A stretch of 6,245 nucleotides of DNA, from assembly GCA_017414725.1 (NCBI GenBank), contig JAFQKZ010000118.1, positions 1-6,245 on the forward strand, in the 5' to 3' direction. Numbering within the stretch: the stretch's first letter is position 1; the number at the start of each line of letters is the position of its first letter. Below are positions 1-6,036 of this stretch, in pieces. The notes below the pieces were generated by a model. It ran no database searches. It was not told where the DNA came from and was given only the letters and a program-made list of their open reading frames with translations. Origin of the DNA: Clostridia bacterium (GTDB taxonomy: Bacteria > Bacillota > Clostridia > Oscillospirales > Acutalibacteraceae). The position numbers and the translations under genes were made by a program.

Positions 1-55
1 ATCTATTTTATCTTGTATCCTTTTGCTTTTCATTCTTCTTTTGTGCGGTCTTGCC

Positions 56-230
56 CTAAAGAAATACTTTGGGATATATCAAAAGAATTCGAAAGAGTTC
101 GTTTCAAATTTTTCATGCACGCGCAAGTATTCAATTCTTGTCCCAAATCACACAGCTTTCAGATATTTCAAAATATTATTATCACGGTCTATTTGCACAA
201 GCCCAACAAAATCATTCTCGAAATATACAC
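56..230 (-). pseudogene. rearranged truB remnant (internal piece joined to a second truB 3' end)
   Basis: Two pieces of the truB gene found at 1365-2249 are repeated here in the same orientation but in swapped order. Positions 61-150 match 1627-1716 with one mismatch in 90 (position 65), covering roughly TruB residues 179-207; a weaker match runs on to about 56. Positions 148-230 match 1365-1447 with 6 mismatches in 83 and no gaps, covering the last ~27 residues plus the TGA stop. On the minus strand the tail is read first, then its stop, then the internal piece in another frame, so no TruB protein can be made. The joint lies in AATCA (146-150), which occurs at both parental sites (1363-1367 and 1712-1716). 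No catalytic residue of TruB is present. I infer a duplication joint produced at a short shared sequence. Confidence 0.85.
148..230. repeat. 83-bp direct repeat, left copy (truB 3' tail)
   Basis: This is a direct repeat of 1365-1447, with 77 of 83 positions identical and no gaps. Mismatches fall at 181, 184, 186, 187, 199 and 226. Read on the minus strand, it encodes the TruB C-terminus through its stop codon with one amino-acid change (Glu to Asp in the DREN segment); the other five differences are synonymous. The match ends at 230, immediately before the -35 box of the next gene. It lies 1,217 bp from its partner and, together with it, brackets the orphan gene. Confidence 0.9.
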
Positions 231-259
231 TTGACATTTTTATTATGTGAAATTATAAT
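231..259 (+). promoter_or_regulatory. consensus sigma-A promoter of the orphan secreted-protein gene
   Basis: A perfect -35 box, TTGACA (231-236), is followed by a 17-bp spacer and a perfect -10 box, TATAAT (254-259). Transcription would start near 266, leaving a leader of about 37 nt before the ATG at 303. An AT-only stretch follows the -10. No operator-like inverted repeat is seen, so expression looks strong and constitutive (inference). The -35 box begins at the first base after the truB-tail repeat. Confidence 0.85.
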
Positions 260-302
260 ATTATTGTAAAATTATTATTAATTAGAGAATGGAATTTAAA
301 TT

Positions 303-1364
303 ATGAAAAAATGTATAGCTATTGTTTTGTCACTTTCGATAACGTTTGGTTATTGTACAAGCACAGTCTTTGGCGATAAACCTCCAAAAAAGCAAAATAA
401 AAATACCGATATATTACCAAAACCAGATATCAAACTTGCTTGTTCGATTTTAGGACCTCTAGGCTTCATAGGATTTTTAAAATACTTATACAAAAAGTTC
501 AACAAACCCAAAATTATCAGATCTGTAACGCCTAAAGCCGAACCATTAATTCCTAATACTAGTAGCAATGTTCAACCTGTTCATGATACACTAGAGACGG
601 ATGCTCACGGTAATCACGCGTTTGATTTAGGCGGAAATATAACACATGACTTTAGTCTTAGCGAAAGAAGAGAACAACAAGCCGTTGAAGCTGAACCCGT
701 CCATCATGAAAACCCTGAGTTCGGTTCTGGAGAAAATAGAGCACAAAACCCCGCAACACCTGGAGAGCTATTAGCTCTAAACAAATTGCGTTGGCAATGG
801 TTGCTTTGTACTTCTCAAATTAATAAGTTTTTTGATAGTTCTATAGACATTCCTGCGTTAAAAAACATGTTTATTAATTGTATGGCTATTATTTTTGATT
901 TTGAAAATAATAAAAAAATTGTTTGCGAATCAACCGATAAAATAAATATAAACAATTACCCTAACGTTATTTTAGACATTATTATTGAAATTAAATATTC
1001 TACGGAAACTAATTTAGACGCATACCGAAATATGTGTATTAGCAAATTAAAACCGATTTTGATAGAATATTTTGGTGCAAAACACGAAAATCAAGCATAT
1101 CGAACCGAAAACCAAATAAATCACATGATACAGTTTGTAGAAAAAGATACAGCTACTAATTATTTTGAAAAGTGTGAAATATGGGAAGAACCATTACGCT
1201 ATGAACGTCAGAAGGGCACCCCGGTATATATACGAACAGGTTTATTAACAGAATACCGTTTTACATTACCAATCAAGTCGGATATCCAACCTCAAGCTAC
1301 TACCGAAGAAAATTTGAAAGCTTTTTATAGTAGACTACACCAACAATACGGAAACAAAAATTAA
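303..1364 (+). CDS. orphan exported or membrane-anchored protein of unknown function
   Basis: I do not recognise this 353-residue protein. Residues 1-24 look like a signal peptide: MKK, a hydrophobic core, then VFG before Asp25 as a possible signal peptidase I site. Cys18 lacks a lipobox, so a lipoprotein is unlikely. A second hydrophobic stretch at about 44-63 (LACSILGPLGFIGFLKYLY) ends in a Lys-rich turn and could be a membrane anchor. Residues ~72-155 form a polar, probably disordered linker with several His and Glu. Residues ~156-353 look like a folded domain with five Cys (169, 193, 208, 245, 291), a Trp-rich start (RWQW, 163-166) and no catalytic motif I know. The ATG follows a weak GGA (291-293) and lies ~37 nt below a consensus promoter. 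The TAA (1362-1364) touches the truB stop on the opposite strand. It is probably a surface or secreted factor acquired as a separate cassette; its function is open. Confidence 0.8.
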   Translation: MKKCIAIVLSLSITFGYCTSTVFGDKPPKKQNKNTDILPKPDIKLACSILGPLGFIGFLKYLYKKFNKPKIIRSVTPKAEPLIPNTSSNVQPVHDTLETDAHGNHAFDLGGNITHDFSLSERREQQAVEAEPVHHENPEFGSGENRAQNPATPGELLALNKLRWQWLLCTSQINKFFDSSIDIPALKNMFINCMAIIFDFENNKKIVCESTDKININNYPNVILDIIIEIKYSTETNLDAYRNMCISKLKPILIEYFGAKHENQAYRTENQINHMIQFVEKDTATNYFEKCEIWEEPLRYERQKGTPVYIRTGLLTEYRFTLPIKSDIQPQATTEENLKAFYSRLHQQYGNKN

Positions 1365-1447
1365 TCACACAGCTTTCAGATATTTCAAAATATTATTTTC
1401 TCTATCTATTTGCACGAGCCCAACAAAATCATTCTCGAAATACACAC
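1365..1447. repeat. 83-bp direct repeat, right copy (3' end of intact truB)
   Basis: This is the partner of 148-230 (77/83 identical). It forms the last ~27 codons and stop of the intact truB gene and begins at the base after the orphan gene's stop codon. The orphan gene with its promoter (231-1364) is therefore bracketed exactly by the two copies. The arrangement resembles left and right ends of an element that rebuilds the 3' end of its target gene, but no integrase gene is present in the window. Confidence 0.9.
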
Positions 1448-2249
1448 GCAAAATATTATTTTTATAATTATCAAAATCACGAAATTTTATACTTGCACCG
1501 TGTTTAAAAGAATATAATTGTTCAGAATTAAAATTAATTTTCTCAAAATGTTCGAATAATTTGTCAGTGCACAAAACGTGATTATTTATAATTTCTTGCA
1601 GATCTAAATTTTTAATATTATCTAGAGAAACACTTTGGGATATATCAAAAGAATTCGAAAGAGTTCGTTTCAAATTTTTCATGCACGCGCAAGTATTCAA
1701 TTCTTGTCCCAAATCATGACACAAAGAACGTATATAAGTACCTGAAGAGCACAAGATTTTCAGAACAGCTACTTGATTTTCTGCATCGAAATTCATGATA
1801 TTGATATTATGTATTTTTATGTTACGTGCCGGACGTTCTATTTCTATCCCCCGTCGAGCAAGATTACATAATTTTACGCCGTTTTGTTTTATAGCAGAGT
1901 ACATCGGAGGCACTTGTTTTATATCTCCGATAAATTTATGTAAAATATTTTCCAGATTATTAATTTTAATATTTGAATTTGTTTGATTGATAATTTTGCC
2001 CCAGATATCCCAAGTATCGGTTTCTGTTCCGAACTGAATCTCACATATATATTCTTTTATGTTTTCAGGAGCATAAATCTGGAATTTTGCCGCAGAACCC
2101 AATAAAATCGGCAAAACACCAGTAGCCATGGGATCCAGAGTTCCCATATGCCCGATTTTTTTTTGATTAAATTTTTTTCTCAATATAGCTATTACATCAA
2201 AAGACGTATAATTCTGAGGCTTATCTATTATTAATATACCATTTATCAT
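1365..2249 (-). CDS. truB: tRNA pseudouridine(55) synthase TruB
   Basis: TruB converts U55 in the T-loop of most tRNAs to pseudouridine in the cytoplasm. The 294-residue protein is close to the usual family length. It opens with the typical NGILIIDKP motif. The catalytic motif GHMGTLDPMATGVLP carries the nucleophile Asp39. Also visible are Tyr67 in the KEYICE segment, the VPPMYSAIKQNG block at 113-124, and SSGTYIRSLCHDLG at 168-181 with Arg174. The C-terminal ~80 residues are the RNA-binding tail region. The ATG matches the conserved N-terminus, but its 40-nt leader is nearly pure A/T with no Shine-Dalgarno sequence, so translation may depend on an unstructured leader or on coupling. It follows nrnA on the same strand, a common Firmicutes pairing. 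The usual next gene, ribF, is absent; the opposite-strand orphan gene ends flush against the TGA. A partial duplicate of truB lies at 56-230. Confidence 0.97.
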   Translation of the reverse strand: MINGILIIDKPQNYTSFDVIAILRKKFNQKKIGHMGTLDPMATGVLPILLGSAAKFQIYAPENIKEYICEIQFGTETDTWDIWGKIINQTNSNIKINNLENILHKFIGDIKQVPPMYSAIKQNGVKLCNLARRGIEIERPARNIKIHNINIMNFDAENQVAVLKILCSSGTYIRSLCHDLGQELNTCACMKNLKRTLSNSFDISQSVSLDNIKNLDLQEIINNHVLCTDKLFEHFEKINFNSEQLYSFKHGASIKFRDFDNYKNNILRVYFENDFVGLVQIDRENNILKYLKAV

Positions 2250-2289
2250 ATTATCATATTTTTTATATTATTATTTATATTTTAATTTT

Positions 2290-3252
2290 TTACCAGTTCA
2301 TGTGTTCTATGATTTTATCTGAGACTAATTTCAATAAATTTTCTACAGGTTCGTTGGGCAGATTAAACCCTGCAGCTTTGTAATGTCCACCGCCGTCAAA
2401 CATAGATGCAATAGCATTTGCGTTGATTCCTTCTATAGTTCGAATAGAAACTTTATATTCACCGGTAGATTTTTGTCTAAAGACTGCACCTACCTGAACG
2501 CCTTCTATACGTATTGGAATAGAAGCAATGCCGTCACACTCATGCTCATCTATACCTAAATCTGTAATATTTTTATACGTTACGTAACTCATGGCAATTT
2601 TATTATCAGCAAAATATGTCATGTTTTGATATAGAATTCGCTCTATATCTAGTATTTTTTTAGATTTCAAAGAGAAAAATTTATCATTGATCTCAGAGAA
2701 TTTTATATCATGCTCCATAAGTTTTGCAGCTATATAATGAGTTTTCGCAGTAGTATTCGAATATCTAAAGCAACCGGTATCTCCGGTAATTCCCAGATAT
2801 AACCCCTGCGCCATTTCTTTATCAAGTTCGATACCCATGATATTTAACAGATCATATATTATCTCACAATTTGCAGAAGCAGTTGAGTCAATATAATTTA
2901 AACTGGCGTATTTTGTGTTAGAAAAGTGATGATCTATGCACATATCTATACGCGAAGCATATCTCTGCAAACCGTCGTCCAGCAAAGAATCTGTAGCCAA
3001 ATCAACAGAAATTATATAATCCGGGGGCTTAAAATTATCATGGTCTATATAATCATTTAAAAAATTAAATTTTCTGGGTATATCATGATCGAATTTAATT
3101 CGGACTCTTTTACCGATTTTTTGTAGTGCTCTGCACAGCACAAAAGCAGAACCCAATGCATCTCCGTCAGGAAAACTATGCGTCAAAATATAAATATAAT
3201 CCATACTTTTCAAAATTTGCGCGACTTCATTTAAATTACTTATAATACTCAA
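2290..3252 (-). CDS. nrnA: NrnA-type DHH-DHHA1 phosphoesterase (nanoRNase / pAp phosphatase)
   Basis: Family members degrade 2-5 nt RNAs to mononucleotides and many also dephosphorylate pAp to AMP, using Mn2+ in the cytoplasm. The 320-residue protein has the usual length and order. The DHH domain shows THSFPDGDALGS (His25, Asp29, Asp31), SVDLATDS (Asp84), the DHH motif at 107-109, and GITGDTGCFRYSNT with Asp158. The DHHA1 domain ends with KVSIRT and GGGHYKAAGF (287-296), the substrate-binding signature. The start is TTG: an in-frame TGA sits at 3259-3261, no ATG lies between, and the first internal Met (residue 17) would cut into the fold. A good AGGAAG site stands 9 nt upstream. The gene begins 25 bp after the ATPase stop and ends 40 bp before truB, so the three are probably co-transcribed. 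Distinguishing pAp from nanoRNA preference is not possible from sequence alone. Confidence 0.95.
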   Translation of the reverse strand: MSIISNLNEVAQILKSMDYIYILTHSFPDGDALGSAFVLCRALQKIGKRVRIKFDHDIPRKFNFLNDYIDHDNFKPPDYIISVDLATDSLLDDGLQRYASRIDMCIDHHFSNTKYASLNYIDSTASANCEIIYDLLNIMGIELDKEMAQGLYLGITGDTGCFRYSNTTAKTHYIAAKLMEHDIKFSEINDKFFSLKSKKILDIERILYQNMTYFADNKIAMSYVTYKNITDLGIDEHECDGIASIPIRIEGVQVGAVFRQKSTGEYKVSIRTIEGINANAIASMFDGGGHYKAAGFNLPNEPVENLLKLVSDKIIEHMNW

Positions 3253-3261
3253 AACTTTTCA

Positions 3262-3267
3262 CTTCCT
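3262..3267 (-). promoter_or_regulatory. ribosome binding site of nrnA (supports TTG start)
   Basis: AGGAAG on the minus strand lies 9 nt before the TTG at 3250-3252, inside the 25-bp gap after the ATPase stop. With the in-frame TGA at 3259-3261, it makes TTG the only sensible initiation codon. The rarer codon may lower NrnA output relative to the pump encoded just upstream (inference). Confidence 0.7.
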
Positions 3268-3277
3268 GTCTATAAAA

Positions 3278-5920
3278 TCATAAAATTTGCTTATTTTTCT
3301 GAAAAAACTTTTCTATTTCTGAGATAATTAACACACTTAAAGATAATAAAATTATTATTAACCATTGATTGAGATTTAAAAAACAAGTTTTGAAGAAATT
3401 ATTAAAACTCGGGATAATTATAGTTATTGCTTGTAAAAACATACAAAAAACTACAGAATACAATAATTTAATATTATCAAATATATTTGTTCTAAAAACA
3501 GATTTCTTGGTACGAATATTAAAAGCATGTATTATCTGGCTGAATCCCAGAGTCGCAAAACACATCGTTCTTCCTATAATTGGCTCTGATGAATTCACAT
3601 CAAAAAACACACGTCCTATTGTATACGCCAGAAATCCTATTGTAGCTATAAAACAACCTTCGACTATTATATTATATCCTGTTCCGTTTGCAAACAGACT
3701 TTTTTTAGAATTTATAGGAGCACGATTCATAATTTCAGAATCTATAGGATCAACTCCAAGAGCGAGCGCAGGAAAAGTATCTGTCACAGTATTTATCCAT
3801 AGTAAATGAACAGCAAGCAACGGTGCGGGTACTCTTAATAAAAATCCCAATAGAACCGTAAGAACTTCGCCAATATTAGTAGACAACAAAAAATGAATAG
3901 TTTTTTTGATATTTTCGTACATTCCGCGGCCGTACTTAATAGCTTCGACTATGGTCTTAAAATTATCATCTGTAATAATCATATCGGACGCAGACTTAGC
4001 AGCATCAGTCCCGGACTTACCCATAGCACAACCGATATCAGAAATCTTCAAAGCCGGAGCATCGTTAATACCGTCACCTGTCATAGCGACTATATTGTGA
4101 TTTTTCTGAAAAGCCTGAATTATCTTTACTTTGTGTTCAGGAGAAACGCGCGCAAAAACAGTATATGAATCTATAATTTCGCTCAATTTTTCAGTACTGA
4201 TATTATTTAGTTCTGCACCGGTCATGATTTTAGAATTATTATCTAAAATATCTAAAGAACGCGCGATAGCCTCAGCAGTACAAACATGATCGCCGGTAAT
4301 CATAACGGGTTTAATCCCGGCACGTTTACATTCTTGAACAGCGATTTTAGCTTCAGGTCTAATCGGATCGCAAATCCCTAATATACCAAAAAAAATCAGA
4401 TCTTTTTCGAGATTATCAATATCAAAATTATTTAAATTATCCAGATTTTTATACGCAATACATATTACCCGCAGAGCTCTTTTAGTCATATCCGAATTAT
4501 CTTGATTTATCTTATTAATAATATTTTTATCTAGTTCTAATATATTATTATTTAAATTATAATATTTGCACTTGTTTAATATAATATCCAGAGCACCTTT
4601 AATTATAATTTTATAATTATTCTTGTTTTTATGGACCGTGAGCATGTATTTTCTAGATGAACTGAACGGAATTTCAAACACACGTTTATAATCTTCTCTT
4701 AATTTATTTATATTAATATTATAATTTTTTGCAGAATTTAAAATTGAATTTTCCGTGGGCTCGCCTTTTATAATATCATTAGAAATTATAGAATTATTGC
4801 ATAACACGCCTAATTTTAATATATTTCTAGAAATTTCTGAATCTAAATTTATATTATTATTTATGATTTTGATTTCTTGTAATGTCATCTTGTTTTGAGT
4901 CAAAGTGCCGGTCTTGTCAGAACAGATTACGTTAATGTGCCCAAGAGTTTCGACAGCGGACAAATTTCTGACTATAGTATTTCGGGCGGCCATTTTTTTG
5001 ACACCGCCGGCCAATACAATCGTAACGACAGCCGGTAGACCTTCGGGGATCGCGGCTACAGCTAGGCTCACAGAAATCATGAATATTTCCAAAAAATTAA
5101 TATTTTGAAATATTCCCAAAACAAATACCAAAACACTTACTATAATTATAAAAATTCCTATAATTTTTCCTGTTTTCTCTAATTTTCGACTTAACGGAGT
5201 TTTAAAATTTTGTTCTGTATTTATTAATCTAGAAATTTTCCCGACTTGCGTATTCAAACCGGTCTCTGTGACAACAGCTTTTGCATGTCCGCGAGTAACT
5301 ATAGTACCCGAAAAAATCATGTTTGTCTGTTCGTTTACAGAAATTTCTTCTGTATTATTTATAATATTTTCGTTCTTGAACACACTCTCGGACTCGCCTG
5401 TGATAGCCGACTCTTCTACGTAAAACCCCGAAGACTCGATAACTCTGGCATCTGCGCAAACCAAATCCCCTGTTTTCAGTACTATTATATCTCCGGGGAC
5501 AAGATTTTCTGACAAAATTCTCTGAGCTTTATTATCACGAAAAACCCTGGCGTACGGAGAAGACAAGCTTTTCAGAGAATCAATAGCTTTTTCTGCACGA
5601 TTTTCCTGTAATATGCCTGTAACAATATTTAAAACCACTATAAACAGAATTATAATTACATCTATATAATTATCGTCTTTCTGGACACACGACACTATAA
5701 AAGATAATATCGCCGACACAAACAGGACTATAATCATAAAATCACAGAGCTGTTTCGAAAGTTTTTTCCAAAATTTACTCTTATTTTTTAAATCACAATT
5801 TAAACTATTTTTATTATATTTTAATATTCTCTTATTGCATTCGAAACTCGTGAGCCCTGTGATTGAGTTCGTGCGCAAGCTTTCCAGCACGTCTTGCACA
5901 GACATTCTATACCAGTACAT
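3278..5920 (-). CDS. P-type cation ATPase, calcium-transporting type (P2A/SERCA-like)
   Basis: This is an 880-residue membrane pump that most likely exports Ca2+ using ATP. Domains run in order: N-terminal cation-ATPase segment (MSVQDVLESL onwards), TM1-2 (~60-105), actuator domain with TGES (174-177), TM3-4 with PEGLP (292-296), phosphorylation site DKTGT with Asp335, nucleotide-binding KGA (441-443), DPIRPE (518-523), MITGD (540-544), hinge GDGINDAPAL (615-624), then TM5-10. Residues matching SERCA cation ligands are present: Glu293 in TM4, Asn682 and Glu685 in TM5 (NIGEVL), and Asn710, Thr713 and Asp714 in TM6 (NTVTD). At the TM8 position where SERCA has Glu908 there is Gln795, by my hand alignment, so one site may be altered. 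The start at 5918-5920 follows GGAGAG by 10 nt; Met6 is the alternative but has no such site. The gene leads a likely ATPase-nrnA-truB unit, an uncommon placement. Ca2+ rather than Mn2+ is inferred from family similarity. Confidence 0.95.
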   Translation of the reverse strand: MYWYRMSVQDVLESLRTNSITGLTSFECNKRILKYNKNSLNCDLKNKSKFWKKLSKQLCDFMIIVLFVSAILSFIVSCVQKDDNYIDVIIILFIVVLNIVTGILQENRAEKAIDSLKSLSSPYARVFRDNKAQRILSENLVPGDIIVLKTGDLVCADARVIESSGFYVEESAITGESESVFKNENIINNTEEISVNEQTNMIFSGTIVTRGHAKAVVTETGLNTQVGKISRLINTEQNFKTPLSRKLEKTGKIIGIFIIIVSVLVFVLGIFQNINFLEIFMISVSLAVAAIPEGLPAVVTIVLAGGVKKMAARNTIVRNLSAVETLGHINVICSDKTGTLTQNKMTLQEIKIINNNINLDSEISRNILKLGVLCNNSIISNDIIKGEPTENSILNSAKNYNININKLREDYKRVFEIPFSSSRKYMLTVHKNKNNYKIIIKGALDIILNKCKYYNLNNNILELDKNIINKINQDNSDMTKRALRVICIAYKNLDNLNNFDIDNLEKDLIFFGILGICDPIRPEAKIAVQECKRAGIKPVMITGDHVCTAEAIARSLDILDNNSKIMTGAELNNISTEKLSEIIDSYTVFARVSPEHKVKIIQAFQKNHNIVAMTGDGINDAPALKISDIGCAMGKSGTDAAKSASDMIITDDNFKTIVEAIKYGRGMYENIKKTIHFLLSTNIGEVLTVLLGFLLRVPAPLLAVHLLWINTVTDTFPALALGVDPIDSEIMNRAPINSKKSLFANGTGYNIIVEGCFIATIGFLAYTIGRVFFDVNSSEPIIGRTMCFATLGFSQIIHAFNIRTKKSVFRTNIFDNIKLLYSVVFCMFLQAITIIIPSFNNFFKTCFLNLNQWLIIILLSLSVLIISEIEKFFQKNKQIL

Positions 5921-5930
5921 ATTTTTCGAT

Positions 5931-5936
5931 CTCTCC
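5931..5936 (-). promoter_or_regulatory. ribosome binding site of the cation ATPase
   Basis: GGAGAG on the minus strand stands 10 nt before the ATG at 5918-5920. The alternative start at Met6 has no purine-rich site at a suitable distance, so this favours the longer protein. Confidence 0.6.
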
Positions 5937-5968
5937 GGGATTTTATACTTTTAAATTAATAAACATAA

Positions 5969-5996
5969 ATCATATAAAATATATAATCACGGTCAT
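5969..5996 (-). promoter_or_regulatory. possible sigma-A promoter for the ATPase-nrnA-truB unit
   Basis: On the minus strand, ATGACC (5991-5996, 4 of 6 consensus bases) is followed by a 16-bp spacer and TATGAT (5969-5974, 5 of 6). This would give a leader of about 40 nt to the ATPase ATG and lies just after the candidate ftsZ terminator. The surroundings are so AT-rich that chance matches are likely. Confidence 0.35.
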
Positions 5997-5997
5997 G

Positions 5998-6023
5998 AAA
6001 AATATTACTTTCGCGCAATATTT
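5998..6023 (-). terminator. possible intrinsic terminator after ftsZ
   Basis: On the minus strand, 13 nt after the ftsZ stop, AAATATTGC (6015-6023) pairs perfectly with GTAATATTT (6000-6008) around the six-base loop GCGAAA. The 3' arm runs into a short T run (5 T in all). The nine-pair stem is mostly A-T, so termination may be weak. Its place between ftsZ and the next gene's possible promoter supports the call. Confidence 0.5.
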
Positions 6024-6036
6024 ATAAATTTGTAAA

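Noticed and set aside
30..158. Minus-strand frame reading the internal truB piece and ending in LGQDRTKEE
   Set aside because: It keeps the TruB frame for ~30 residues but has no start site of its own, lacks the catalytic domain and is preceded by a stop at 159-161; it is a remnant rather than a gene.
13..269. Three overlapping plus-strand ORFs of 66-75 codons
   Set aside because: They are antisense readings of the duplicated truB pieces in all three frames; none has a ribosome binding site or a recognisable protein.
333..356. Cys18 of the orphan protein as a lipoprotein lipid-attachment site
   Set aside because: The preceding residues FGY do not fit the lipobox pattern (L-[AS]-[GA]-C); a signal peptidase I site after VFG fits better.
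350..568. 72-codon minus-strand ORF opposite the orphan gene
   Set aside because: It is antisense to the signal-peptide and hydrophobic region of the plus-strand gene and has no supporting site or homology.
231..1364. Insertion sequence or transposon carrying the orphan gene
   Set aside because: There are no terminal inverted repeats and no transposase-like motif; the 83-bp repeats are far longer than normal target-site duplications and are truB sequence.
1380..1393. Palindrome ATATTTCAAAATAT near the truB stop as a terminator
   Set aside because: The stem is only six A-T pairs with a two-base loop and it lies within coding sequence; such matches are expected by chance in this AT-rich DNA.
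3369..3809. 146-codon plus-strand ORF inside the ATPase gene
   Set aside because: It is opposite to a conserved, motif-complete ATPase; its length reflects antisense codon composition and there is no ribosome binding site.
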